Part shown: positions 28,070 through 37,079 of the stretch, in pieces
Numbering within the stretch: position 1 is the first letter of the stretch
Layout of the letters: each line of letters starts with the position of its first letter
Source of the DNA: Sphingobacterium corticibacterium
Lineage (GTDB): Bacteria > Bacteroidota > Bacteroidia > Sphingobacteriales > Sphingobacteriaceae
Assembly: GCF_004208525.1 (NCBI RefSeq)
Contig: NZ_SGIT01000002.1
Span: forward strand, 1,178,001-1,242,000
Reading direction: 5' to 3'
DNA: 64,000 bases
Made by a program: the position numbers and the translations under genes
Notes under the pieces: generated by a model
The model's input: only the letters and a program-made list of their open reading frames with translations
Databases searched by the model: none
What the model was told of the DNA's origin: nothing

Positions 28070-28699
28070 ATGAACAACACCGCAAATATCTTGTTAGGGC
28101 TGGTCCTATGCGGCGGTAAAAGCAGCCGTATGGGAACCGACAAAGGACAATTACGCAAGGATGGTCGTCCTTGGTCCATACATATGGCCGATAGGTTGGA
28201 AAGTCTGGGGCTGAAAACATATCTTTCCATTAATCCGCTCCAACAAGAAGCCTACGGTCAGATTTTTCCTTCCGAAAGCTTGGTCATCGATCAAGTCGAC
28301 GTAGAGGGCCCTTTGGCAGGTTTGTTAAGCACCCATCAGTTATTTCCCGAAGCAGACATCCTTGTGCTGCCTTGCGATATGATTGATGTAGAAACGCCAT
28401 TATTACAGCGGCTAATGGACATTCGTCGGCAGATCGTGCAAGCAGATGTATATCTGTTTGAAAAAGAGGAACAGGTCGAACCCCTGTGTGCCATTTATAC
28501 TGCTTCCGGGCTACAGAAATTATCTATTGAATATAAAAATGCCCGCCTAACAAACTTTTCGGTAAGACGTGCGATAAAAAACCTTTGTGCGGTAAAACTC
28601 CCCGCAGCCGGAAACAGGAAAGATTTCCGGAACTACAATACGCCAGCACATGTTCGCAAATGGCAAAAGACCGATTTTTTTGACCCAACACTTTTTTAA
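28070..28699 (+). CDS. mobA: molybdenum cofactor guanylyltransferase
   Basis: 209 residues. Adds GMP to the molybdenum cofactor to form the guanine dinucleotide type that nitrate reductases of this family use. N-terminal nucleotide loop LCGGKSSRMGTDKGQL, DQVDVEGPLAGLLS and LPCDMIDVETPLL are intact. Its presence agrees with a bis-MGD nitrate reductase in the operon. Confidence 0.92.
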   Translation: MNNTANILLGLVLCGGKSSRMGTDKGQLRKDGRPWSIHMADRLESLGLKTYLSINPLQQEAYGQIFPSESLVIDQVDVEGPLAGLLSTHQLFPEADILVLPCDMIDVETPLLQRLMDIRRQIVQADVYLFEKEEQVEPLCAIYTASGLQKLSIEYKNARLTNFSVRRAIKNLCAVKLPAAGNRKDFRNYNTPAHVRKWQKTDFFDPTLF

Positions 28700-28716
28700 T
28701 CGAATACATTGAAATT

Positions 28717-30690
28717 ATGAAAAAAACACTTTCCGTCCTGTTACTCTGTCTACCATATGTCCTCCCGGCACAGACAGCAAACCAACCTGAAAAATCTGTC
28801 CGTTCTTTCGAGCTTGGCGAAGTGGTGGTGACGGCGGCTAATCCCACCGATAGCTTATCCGCTGTCTATGCGAATGATATGGCGAACTACAACCGCACGA
28901 CCGTAGGTGAAGCATTGCATATGCTTCCGGGTATTCATTTAGCAAATATCGGTGCAAGAAATGAGTCTGTCGTATATCTAAGGGGTTTCAATTTACGGCA
29001 GACCCCCGTATTCATTGATGGCGTTCCGGTTTATGTACCCTATGATGGCTATGTTGATATGGGACGTTTTACAACATTCGATCTGGCGAAGATTCAAATC
29101 TCCAAAGGCTTTGCCTCCATATTGTATGGCGCAAACACCATGGGAGGCGCCATTAACCTTGTTTCACGCGTGCCGTCCAACAAGTTGGAATTAAACGCAA
29201 GAACGGGAATATACAGCGGAGAGGGGTACCGTTGGAATATAAATGCCGGGGGTGCTCAAGGTAAGTTTTACTATCAGCTCGGGCTTTCACAACTTCGACA
29301 AGAAACTTTTCCGCTATCAAAAGATTTCACGCCTGTGAAGTACCAAATGGACTACAACCGAAATAATGCACAGCGCAATGATGTCAAAGCCAGTGCTAAA
29401 ATCGGATATACACCAACCGAAAATCAGGAATATGCATTAGGTTATGTTCTACAAAAAGGACAAAAAGGTAATCCTCCCTATCTAGGTGAGAGTCCACGAT
29501 TTTGGGATTGGCCCGCATGGAACAAAGAAAGCCTGTACTTTATCGGTAACACCGGATTGGGCGAGTTCAGCAGCTTGAAAACCCGTTTGTATTTTGATCA
29601 GTTTACAAACGAACTATTTGCCTATGATGATGACACGTATACTACGCAGGATAGAAATTCTTCCTTCCAGAGCTTTTACGATGATTATACGCTAGGCAGT
29701 ACAGTTCAGTACGAATTTCGCCGCTGGAAAAACCATAATTTGCAAGCTGGCGTACAGTACAAGCGTGACGTACATAGAGAACATGATTTAGGCGATCCGG
29801 TGCAGCGCATGATCGACAATACACTTTCGATCGGCGTAGAAGACACCTACCGTATCTCGCCTTCCCTATCGTTCATCCCCGGTATAAGTTGGAATTACCG
29901 TAATGCCGATATGGCAGAAAAATACAATGCAGATACCGATATCATTGAACGCTTAGAAATAGGCTCCAATGCCGCCGTAAACGCACAACTCGGACTATTC
30001 TGGACAGTTAACAGCCAGCATCAGGTACAGGCTACCCTAGCCCGAAAAACGAGGTTCGCCACCATGAAAGACCGCTTTTCTTTCCGTATGGGACGAGCTA
30101 TTCCGAACCCTTCTCTGCACGCGGAATCTGCCATTCACTATGACCTCACTTACACCGGTAAGATAGGACGCTTACTTGGTATACACTATAGTATGTTCCG
30201 TAGCGATATTGACGATGTCATCCAACAAGTAATACTTGTCGATCAAGACAAAACACAACTGCAAAATCGTGGACGCGCCCGATTTCAAGGAGTGGAATTG
30301 GGACTAGACGCTAGCCTGCTGGAATCACTGAAGTTAACGACAAGCTATACTTATATCCATCGCAAGAACCTGACCGATCCAGATCTATACTTTACGGATG
30401 TCCCTAACCACAAATGGGCAGGGCGATTAGGTTGGCAATTGCCCCGGAACATAGCAGCCCTGTATGTAGACGCTGAATACAACAGTTTCCGTTACGGGAG
30501 TGAGACCGGCTTGAAACTAGACGGCTTTTTCTTGGCTAACACGGCGGCGGCGATACCTATCTACCGCAATTTGGTGCTAGAAGCGGGCGTTCGGAATATC
30601 TTCGATCGTAATTATGTACTGGCGGAAGGATTTCCGGAGGTAGGTCGAAACTATTTTCTGAATTTAAGTTATTCTTTCCAGAAAAAGTAA
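28717..30690 (+). CDS. TonB-dependent outer-membrane receptor in the nitrate operon
   Basis: 657 residues with a signal peptide (ending VLPAQ). The plug domain (GEVVVTAANP, LHMLPGI, VYLRGFNLRQTPVFIDGVPV, GANTMGGAINLVSR) is followed by a 22-strand barrel ending in an aromatic strand (LNLSYSFQKK). It lacks the N-terminal carboxypeptidase-like domain, so it is of the classic siderophore/vitamin type rather than SusC. The ligand is unknown; its place after mobA suggests molybdate complexes or another cofactor of nitrate assimilation. Confidence 0.9.
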   Translation: MKKTLSVLLLCLPYVLPAQTANQPEKSVRSFELGEVVVTAANPTDSLSAVYANDMANYNRTTVGEALHMLPGIHLANIGARNESVVYLRGFNLRQTPVFIDGVPVYVPYDGYVDMGRFTTFDLAKIQISKGFASILYGANTMGGAINLVSRVPSNKLELNARTGIYSGEGYRWNINAGGAQGKFYYQLGLSQLRQETFPLSKDFTPVKYQMDYNRNNAQRNDVKASAKIGYTPTENQEYALGYVLQKGQKGNPPYLGESPRFWDWPAWNKESLYFIGNTGLGEFSSLKTRLYFDQFTNELFAYDDDTYTTQDRNSSFQSFYDDYTLGSTVQYEFRRWKNHNLQAGVQYKRDVHREHDLGDPVQRMIDNTLSIGVEDTYRISPSLSFIPGISWNYRNADMAEKYNADTDIIERLEIGSNAAVNAQLGLFWTVNSQHQVQATLARKTRFATMKDRFSFRMGRAIPNPSLHAESAIHYDLTYTGKIGRLLGIHYSMFRSDIDDVIQQVILVDQDKTQLQNRGRARFQGVELGLDASLLESLKLTTSYTYIHRKNLTDPDLYFTDVPNHKWAGRLGWQLPRNIAALYVDAEYNSFRYGSETGLKLDGFFLANTAAAIPIYRNLVLEAGVRNIFDRNYVLAEGFPEVGRNYFLNLSYSFQKK

Positions 30691-30692
30691 AT

Positions 30693-31760
30693 ATGAAACG
30701 ACCTATTTTACAATTTGTCGGAACGAAATCCCTCGTTTTTATGCTTCTCCTAGGCGGAACGGTGGCTATTTCGTTTCGGCAACAGGTCGATTCTCCAAAA
30801 CGCTATCCCTTCGTATATCCTGCAAGTTTCGGAAACAATTATATGGTGCCATCATCGAATGTCACCACGGAGGAAGGCGTACAACTTGGTCGGATGTTGT
30901 TCTACGAAACACGGCTCTCCGCCAATAACACGATTTCCTGTGCAAATTGTCACAAACAGGAATACGCCTTTGCCGACAACCGCAGACAGAGTGTGGGGCA
31001 CGATGGCAGTTTGACAACCCGCAATGCGATGGCACTTGTAAATTTACTGTGGGTCAAACAGTTCTTCTGGGATGGTAGGGTAAAAGGACTGGAAGAGCAA
31101 GCCGTGTTTCCATTGACTGATCCCCATGAAATGGGACAAGCGCTGGAAGAAAGTGTCGAAAAGCTGCAACAGACTGCGGAATATCCAACGCTTTTCAAAG
31201 CAGCATTCGGTACCGACGTAACAGCTAAAGGCATTGTGCGGACTTTGGCACAATTTGAGCGTACGTTGATATCTGCTTCGTCAAGGTATGATCGCTTCCT
31301 GAATGGCGAATACCTTCCCGATTCTTCGGAAAAACGGGGAATGGATCTCTTTACAACAGCAAACTGTGCCCACTGTCATGGTGGCCCAAAGATGTACAAA
31401 GAGCTGTTCCACAATAACGGATTCGATATTTCGCGCATAGATCCTGGAAGATCAGCATTTACCGGGCGCCAAGAAGATAAAGGTCGGTTTCGGGTAGCAA
31501 CGCTGCGTAACATCGCGCTAACTTCCCCGTATATGCATGACGGTCGGTTCGCAACACTTCGAGAGGTTCTAGATCATTATAGTGACCATATCCAACCAAG
31601 CGAAACATTAAGCCCTTTTCTTACGGATCATGATGGAAACAGTCGGTTACTACGTCTAACCTCACAAGAAAAAACCGACATCATCGCATTTCTGCAGCTA
31701 TTGACGGACAGCACTTTTATAACGAATCCACTATTTTCAAATCCTTTTAACGTTAACTAA
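30693..31760 (+). CDS. di-haem cytochrome c peroxidase/MauG-family protein
   Basis: 355 residues with an N-terminal membrane or signal segment. Two c-type haem sites, CANCHKQ (near 86) and CAHCHGG (near 226), and the family blocks GRMLFYETRLS, FFWDGRVKGLEEQ and ALTSPYMHDGRF place it in the CCP/MauG family. These periplasmic proteins reduce peroxide or oxidise protein partners. It starts 2 bases after the TonB receptor, so the two are made together. Confidence 0.92.
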   Translation: MKRPILQFVGTKSLVFMLLLGGTVAISFRQQVDSPKRYPFVYPASFGNNYMVPSSNVTTEEGVQLGRMLFYETRLSANNTISCANCHKQEYAFADNRRQSVGHDGSLTTRNAMALVNLLWVKQFFWDGRVKGLEEQAVFPLTDPHEMGQALEESVEKLQQTAEYPTLFKAAFGTDVTAKGIVRTLAQFERTLISASSRYDRFLNGEYLPDSSEKRGMDLFTTANCAHCHGGPKMYKELFHNNGFDISRIDPGRSAFTGRQEDKGRFRVATLRNIALTSPYMHDGRFATLREVLDHYSDHIQPSETLSPFLTDHDGNSRLLRLTSQEKTDIIAFLQLLTDSTFITNPLFSNPFNVN

Positions 31761-31767
31761 TTTTGAT

Positions 31768-32262
31768 ATGAAAGCAAAACGATTATACCTTACATTTTTT
31801 ATTCTCAGTATATTGATGATCGGCGAGATTCGGGCACAAGTATTACTGGATATTGATGGCGATGTTGCACAAAAAGTCGCATTGACAATGGCTGAGTTAA
31901 ACCACCTACCTATGCAACAATATGTCGTCACGGGCGAGCATCATGATACGATAACCTATGATGTGATCCAGCTAACACATGTCTTGGCACTAGCAGGGGT
32001 ACCCACCAAGGATCAGTTAAAAGGAGAGGAGCTACAGAAGATTGTTGTCGTGACAGCCGGCGATGGTTACAAGGTTGTATTCTCCTTGCCAGAACTTGAT
32101 CCGAAAACGGAAGGAGGCGCTGTTTTGCTCGCTATTGGACAGGCTGGGAAACCGTTGAATAAGCAGGTAGGTCCTTTGCAGATCATCGCTCCAAACGACA
32201 GATTACATTCGCGCTGGGTACGAGAAGCTAGACACATAGACATACTTTACAGTACACATTGA
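31768..32262 (+). CDS. small exported protein with a molybdopterin-oxidoreductase (SUOX) fold
   Basis: 164 residues with a signal peptide (ending EIRAQ). The mature part resembles the oxidoreductase molybdopterin-binding domain: VTLTMAELNHLP-type opening, YDVIQLTHVLALAGVP, VTAGDGYKVVFSLPELDP, LLAIGQ and GPLQIIAPNDRLHSRWVREA. The cysteine that ligates molybdenum in sulfite oxidases is absent and the chain is short, so it may bind a ligand rather than catalyse. It is the last gene of the run, 11 bases before the end of the facing FNR gene. Confidence 0.8.
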   Translation: MKAKRLYLTFFILSILMIGEIRAQVLLDIDGDVAQKVALTMAELNHLPMQQYVVTGEHHDTITYDVIQLTHVLALAGVPTKDQLKGEELQKIVVVTAGDGYKVVFSLPELDPKTEGGAVLLAIGQAGKPLNKQVGPLQIIAPNDRLHSRWVREARHIDILYSTH

Positions 32263-32273
32263 AAGTCAAACCA

Positions 32274-32957
32274 TTACAAATTACTATAATATAATAGTTT
32301 TTCTCTATTTTTTATTTTTATACGCTTATTGGCCCGTTCCACAATATCTTCTGCTTCCAGTTCAACCATCATGCGGTACACACTCTCGTAAGTTGAGCCC
32401 ACATAAGCTGCCAAATCTGTCTTAGACAACATCAATCGAATGTATCCCTCGTTATCCGTACCCATTTTTTCCTCCAACTGAAAAAAACTCCATGCAAGCC
32501 TTCCCTTAACCGACAAATGAACCTGATTAGTCGCTTTTTGTTCGGAAACCTGTAGTTCATCCGCATAAAACATCAGCATGGCGTACGTTAGTGCCGGATT
32601 CGTTCTCAATAATTTTTTAAAAAAATCGAAGGGAACAAAACACAGTACACAATTTTCTAAACAAGTAGCCGATATCGGAAAAGTAGGTTTATCTCCCGGC
32701 ATACCCCGATGCCCTATAATGTCTCCTTTGTTAGCAAATCGGACAATACTTTCTTTATCGCCATACCGTTTATGTACTTTGACCAATCCTTCTTGCACAA
32801 AATATACACCATTAGCTTCCTCTCCCTCATCAATGATCTGCTGGCCCCTTTTCGCCCTGATAATCTGTCGCCGGATACCGATATTTTCCCACCAATCTTG
32901 CCCGGCATGGCGGCACATAAAGCAAGAATGATCGCATTTATTCAACTTTTTGCTCAT
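32274..32957 (-). CDS. FNR-like Crp-family transcriptional regulator
   Basis: 227 residues: cyclic-nucleotide-type effector barrel (about 30-130), dimer helix, winged helix (about 150-215). Cysteines C8, C12 and C15 near the N-terminus and C99, C103 and C106 in the barrel could bind an Fe-S cluster as in FNR. The recognition helix GSTYESVYRMM has Glu191 and Arg195 at the spacing of E. coli FNR Glu209/Arg213, which read the TGA half-site. It converges on the nitrate operon and is the likely regulator of the site at 12978-12989. Confidence 0.88.
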   Translation of the reverse strand: MSKKLNKCDHSCFMCRHAGQDWWENIGIRRQIIRAKRGQQIIDEGEEANGVYFVQEGLVKVHKRYGDKESIVRFANKGDIIGHRGMPGDKPTFPISATCLENCVLCFVPFDFFKKLLRTNPALTYAMLMFYADELQVSEQKATNQVHLSVKGRLAWSFFQLEEKMGTDNEGYIRLMLSKTDLAAYVGSTYESVYRMMVELEAEDIVERANKRIKIKNREKLLYYSNL

Positions 32958-33084
32958 CTATTTAATTTAAGAAATTACGCTCCATTTACAATATTAATCT
33001 TTTATGAGCGCTAAACGAATAAATGCTATTAAGAAAATACCACCCTTTGGCACCTTTTTTGAGTTCTTTGTAAAAAAGAATCAG

Positions 33085-33432
33085 ATGAAGTTTATTATCA
33101 GCTTATTACTTACAGGTGCCGTCGTTGCTATCGCAGCGTATATCGTGCCGGGAGCACAGGTAGCCGGCTTTGGCTGGGCTATTTTAACAGGTTTGGTTAT
33201 CGGATTAGTAAATGCCATTATAGGGGGCATTTTACGTTTATTCACTTTTCCGTTAAACTGGCTGACCTTTGGATTAGTTTCTTTTATCATTACGGTTTTA
33301 ATGATATTATTGAGCGATAAACTTATGGGAAACAAGTTCGATGTAGATGGCTTCTGGACAGCGACTTTATTTGCTATTGTCGTGGCTATTATTGAAATGA
33401 TTATTGGCAGTTTAAGCAAAGATAAGCGATAG
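33085..33432 (+). CDS. small membrane protein of the phage-holin-4 superfamily
   Basis: 115 residues with four hydrophobic helices and short loops (FIISLLLTGAVVAIAAYIVPG start; GLVNAIIGGILR; GSLSKDKR end). Family members are common housekeeping membrane proteins in Bacteroidota, and the name does not imply a prophage. The methionine at 33085 is chosen because a charged, non-hydrophobic lead of 27 residues in the longer frame is unlikely. It ends one base before the apbE stop on the other strand. Confidence 0.8.
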   Translation: MKFIISLLLTGAVVAIAAYIVPGAQVAGFGWAILTGLVIGLVNAIIGGILRLFTFPLNWLTFGLVSFIITVLMILLSDKLMGNKFDVDGFWTATLFAIVVAIIEMIIGSLSKDKR

Positions 33433-33433
33433 C

Positions 33434-34378
33434 TTATTTATCTTCCACCAGAATAGCTTTGTAACCCGGGAATTTTTTAACTAATTTTCTTCCCTCCTTT
33501 TTACCCAAAACCATAATGGATGTGCTTAGAAAATTGGCAAACTCGGCTGACGGACCGGATACGGTAACACTCGTCAACCCGACCGAGGGCCAACCTGTCT
33601 TGGGGTTTATAATATGTGAATAGCGTTTGCCACCTATTTCTGCAAACTTTTCATTACTTCCGGATGTGGCCACAGCACCATCTCGTAATTTCAAGACCTT
33701 TATCATTTTATGTGGTTTAAAAGGGTTGCTTACCCCTATTCTCCAAGGCTGCTTGTCGGGTTGCGTTCCCCAAGCCGAAAGATCACCCGAAGCATTGACT
33801 ATACCACCTACAACACCCAAAGATTCTAGTAATTCTCTGCCTTTGTCTGCTGCATAGCCTTTTCCAATAGAACCAAAACCAATTTTCATTCCTTTTTTTT
33901 CTAGAAAAATGGTCGAATTTATACTATCTAAAATAATATGCTGGTAGCCCACGTGTTGGACAGAGTTTCGGATAACATCCTTGGGTGGCAATTGCTCCAT
34001 ACTTCCGTCAAAAAGCCAAACTTTATCCAAAGCAGCGATACTTACATCAAAAGCGCCCTCCGTAAGTACAGAATAATGAATGGCACGTTTCATCAATTCA
34101 AAAACTTCCCGGTTAACCTTCACTGGTCGGATACCTGCATTTTGGTTTACCTGTGAGATTTGCGTATGTGGTCTCCACTCGGAGATAAGGTTTTCGATGC
34201 GTTCTATTTCATTTGTTACGAGCTGGAAGTAGTGCTGTGCTTGGGCAGCATCATTTTCTACTAAAACAAACCCAAAAACGGAGCCCATTTGCGTAGTTTG
34301 TTCCTTAAAAATCTGTTGGGAAAAGCCAATCGACACCTCCAACATGATCAAAAAAAAGACTACTATTGCCTTTTTCAT
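33434..34378 (-). CDS. apbE: FAD:protein FMN transferase
   Basis: 314 residues with a signal peptide (MKKAIVVFFLIML ... GFSQQ). Transfers FMN from FAD onto a Ser/Thr of a partner protein in the periplasm. Conserved blocks: MGSVFGFVL, SEWRPHTQISQVNQNAG, GSIGKGYAADKG, GGIVNASGDLSAWG and HIINPKTGWPS. The start at 34378 overlaps the stop of the reductase gene (TAATG), which argues for coupled translation and against the 22-codon extension upstream. A candidate target is the DUF2271 protein two genes upstream. Confidence 0.93.
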   Translation of the reverse strand: MKKAIVVFFLIMLEVSIGFSQQIFKEQTTQMGSVFGFVLVENDAAQAQHYFQLVTNEIERIENLISEWRPHTQISQVNQNAGIRPVKVNREVFELMKRAIHYSVLTEGAFDVSIAALDKVWLFDGSMEQLPPKDVIRNSVQHVGYQHIILDSINSTIFLEKKGMKIGFGSIGKGYAADKGRELLESLGVVGGIVNASGDLSAWGTQPDKQPWRIGVSNPFKPHKMIKVLKLRDGAVATSGSNEKFAEIGGKRYSHIINPKTGWPSVGLTSVTVSGPSAEFANFLSTSIMVLGKKEGRKLVKKFPGYKAILVEDK

Positions 34379-36558
34379 TAATAACAATCCGTTAAAATCT
34401 GTCCATTGTAGTTGGCCAAATCTTTGGTTGGACATATCTCGCACAATATCTTCTCTACGTCCTTTTGCATCGCCAACGAACCACAGATCATAATCACACC
34501 TTTATTTTCTAATAAGTCGGAAAAAAATCTAGCTTCGTCTCGAATCAAATCCATTACATATTGCCGGCTTTCTTCTCTCGAAAATGCCATATGGAAATCT
34601 GTTAACTTTCCCGAACGCATAGCCTCTTCGCCAAATTGACGGTATTGCTTGGACAGTACATTATTGTATCGAAATCCTGCGTAAAGCCGGATAGGAATCT
34701 TTTTGTTGTTCTCCTCGATCATACCGAGAAAAGGAGCAATACCTGTGCCGTTTGCGATCATAGCTATACCAGAGGCTTTCCTAGGAAAATGAAAACCTTT
34801 ATTGATAACCACCCGACCAGAAATGTATTCGCCTTTATTTAAATGATACAGAAATTCAGATCCCAACCCGCTAGGATATAACTTGACCATCAGTTGGATA
34901 TTCCCATCCTTCTTGCCGATAGAATACAACCGCTCTCGCCCATCGTCTGTAGGATAAATAGCCAACAAATCGCCTGATCTGAAATGTTGCCGACCTTGTG
35001 GTTGAAGCACTATCTTAAAAGTAGAATTATCCTCGGTAACTTCCGTTCTCTCCAATACATGGAATTTCTTCAATCCGGTTATTTTGGTGGTATATTGGGC
35101 TGGAGTGACACTTAATTCACAGGACATTTTTCTGTTCCAAGCCTTCACCCACTCGACAAATTCTTCTACCGAGCGATCATTAACGGTATGCAAGTTGAGC
35201 AATGGTGTTGCCCAACTTTGTCTGGCAAATAGGTCATCAACTTGTCTTGCGTAAGCGCAAAAATCAGGGTATGACTTTGATCCGAACCCGATAACAGAAT
35301 ATTGTACGGTTTGATTTTGCGGAAACTTTGTCAGCAATTTATCAAAATTGATCGCATTCGCGGGTGCTGTCCCCAAGCCATAAGTGGAACTGAAAACCAG
35401 AACATGCGTTGCACTGGGAAAATGCGTAAACCGACTCATCTCCGTCAGAAAAGATTTATGTCCCTGTGCCAGCAATTGTTGATGAATTTTGTTGGCAAAA
35501 AACAGTGTACTGCCATTTTCTGTTCCGACCAAAATCACATATTCTGCTGTAGATGCATGGAACTTATTTTTCACTTTTGTTCCTTTTCTCCGAAAAGTAA
35601 TCGCGAAACCAGTATAAATGAAAAACAGGATATTTAACGATGCAAAACCCAAAATAACTGCCCAAATAGCATTTGTCCGTCCAGTATGCAAATCGAAACT
35701 CAGCTTTTCCAACAGCAAACTATAGGGATAGCGGGTTTCTTCTACGATTTCTCCTGTAATCTGATGGACATAGAGTTCCCGATCCTTTAGTTTCAATACA
35801 TAAAATTCGTCCGGATCGTCGGGCATAAACGGAAATTCTATCTTCTCTACATCAGCTAGTAATGTCTGTTGAAAGACGGGAAAATCGACCAAAGCTTTCT
35901 GCTCCACATCTTCTGTCGACAAATGGTCGATCGTTCGGTTTTCACCTCCTGCCAAGCCGACTCTAACCATAAAAAGATGCGTACCCGTAAGGGCAAGCAT
36001 CAGCACGGGAATCAGAAAAACTCGTCCACTAACGACATGAAAGTACTGAGAAAAGAAATCTTTATTGATTTTAGCAAAGAAATTTCGTAACCCCTGTTGG
36101 CGTTTGGCAATCAATACAATCCCCGAAATAGTAATCAAAAGGAGTAGAAAAGAAACAACACCAACGATAATACGCCCTGGTTCTTTTAAAAAAAGAGAAC
36201 GGTGTAGCGCGATATTCCATTGTATAAAATCGCTTTGTGGTTTTATTTCTCCTAGGAGAGCTCCGGTTCTTGGATCGACATAGCCCTTCATTGCATTACC
36301 TTCTCCATCAAAAGCTTCAATAGTCGTAAATTGATTATGATCTACCGTCAGTTCCGTTATTTCGGAATAAACCTCGCACAGTGCTGGAATGCTCTGTGCA
36401 AGATTTATTTTATCAAAATCAGGAACTTTATACCCTTGTGTCTTTTCGCCGACTGCCCCGATTGCCAAAATCACTCCCGTCACCGAAAGTATCAACAGAA
36501 ATAGCGAAGAAATGATGGCTAAAGCCAAATGGGCATATCTCCAAATGGATAAGGTCAT
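34378..36558 (-). CDS. PepSY membrane domain/flavodoxin/NADPH-flavin reductase fusion
   Basis: 726 residues. Residues 1-330 are a PepSY-associated membrane module with four helices and periplasmic loops, with helix histidines (RYAHLALA, HRSLF, YFHVVSG, GTHLF) that could hold haem. From about 338 a flavodoxin domain follows (LVGTENGSTLFFANKI, SSTYGLGTAP), then an FAD/NADPH ferredoxin-reductase domain (RLYSIGKK, GTGIAPFLGMIEE, ICGSLAMQKDVE). It should carry electrons from cytosolic NADPH to the periplasm, as proposed for XusC-type ferric-siderophore reductases. The start shares a base with the DUF2271 stop. Confidence 0.9.
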   Translation of the reverse strand: MTLSIWRYAHLALAIISSLFLLILSVTGVILAIGAVGEKTQGYKVPDFDKINLAQSIPALCEVYSEITELTVDHNQFTTIEAFDGEGNAMKGYVDPRTGALLGEIKPQSDFIQWNIALHRSLFLKEPGRIIVGVVSFLLLLITISGIVLIAKRQQGLRNFFAKINKDFFSQYFHVVSGRVFLIPVLMLALTGTHLFMVRVGLAGGENRTIDHLSTEDVEQKALVDFPVFQQTLLADVEKIEFPFMPDDPDEFYVLKLKDRELYVHQITGEIVEETRYPYSLLLEKLSFDLHTGRTNAIWAVILGFASLNILFFIYTGFAITFRRKGTKVKNKFHASTAEYVILVGTENGSTLFFANKIHQQLLAQGHKSFLTEMSRFTHFPSATHVLVFSSTYGLGTAPANAINFDKLLTKFPQNQTVQYSVIGFGSKSYPDFCAYARQVDDLFARQSWATPLLNLHTVNDRSVEEFVEWVKAWNRKMSCELSVTPAQYTTKITGLKKFHVLERTEVTEDNSTFKIVLQPQGRQHFRSGDLLAIYPTDDGRERLYSIGKKDGNIQLMVKLYPSGLGSEFLYHLNKGEYISGRVVINKGFHFPRKASGIAMIANGTGIAPFLGMIEENNKKIPIRLYAGFRYNNVLSKQYRQFGEEAMRSGKLTDFHMAFSREESRQYVMDLIRDEARFFSDLLENKGVIMICGSLAMQKDVEKILCEICPTKDLANYNGQILTDCY

Positions 36559-37040
36559 TATTGAACCTTGCTTAATTTTACGAAACGGATATAGCCCATA
36601 CCTTCCGTACGTTCTACCAATCCTTGGGGTGTTACGGCAAGCTCTACATCTTTTACGTGGTATTTTTGCTCTTCTACCGCCGACTCAAAGCGCAATTTAT
36701 ATCCTTTATTCAATTTTGAATCATCTATTTCGATGGTACGCACAGCACGGTCGCCACCACCCACCGAAGCACCGGTTACCGCACTAATTTTCTCTTTGGT
36801 CTTCGTTTGAAATTTATACCATTCTTTTAATGTATTGAACCATTGCTTGTCTGGTCCAAGTACGGAAAGTGTCTTTTCGTATTCACCTTTGGGATTGATC
36901 AAAGAAATAATGACATAGGCTTTTTCTCCTTGGTAACTAACCATTTGGATCATGCATTTGTATTTGCTACTCTGCGCGAAGGAGTTTGTCACCAGAAAGC
37001 AAAGCATTAATCCTATTAGTATTTTGTGTATTGTTTTCAT
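36558..37040 (-). CDS. exported DUF2271 protein, possible flavinylation target
   Basis: 160 residues, signal peptide ending NSFAQ. The mature domain (KCMIQMVSYQGEKAYVIISL, GPDKQWFNTLKEWYKF, GYKLRFESA) is DUF2271. Residues 89-92 read T-G-A-S within SAVTGASVGGGD, similar to the S/T-G-A-S/T motif to which ApbE attaches FMN in NqrC and related proteins. With the PepSY reductase and apbE directly downstream, the protein is a likely periplasmic flavin carrier or reductase. The flavinylation is inferred. Confidence 0.82.
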   Translation of the reverse strand: MKTIHKILIGLMLCFLVTNSFAQSSKYKCMIQMVSYQGEKAYVIISLINPKGEYEKTLSVLGPDKQWFNTLKEWYKFQTKTKEKISAVTGASVGGGDRAVRTIEIDDSKLNKGYKLRFESAVEEQKYHVKDVELAVTPQGLVERTEGMGYIRFVKLSKVQ

Positions 37041-37079
37041 CTGTTTATTTTCTTTACTGTAATCTCAAAGACATTCCCT

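Noticed and set aside
33085..33432. 'Phage holin' family gene as a sign of a prophage
   Set aside because: No other phage gene nearby; members of this family are common chromosomal membrane proteins.
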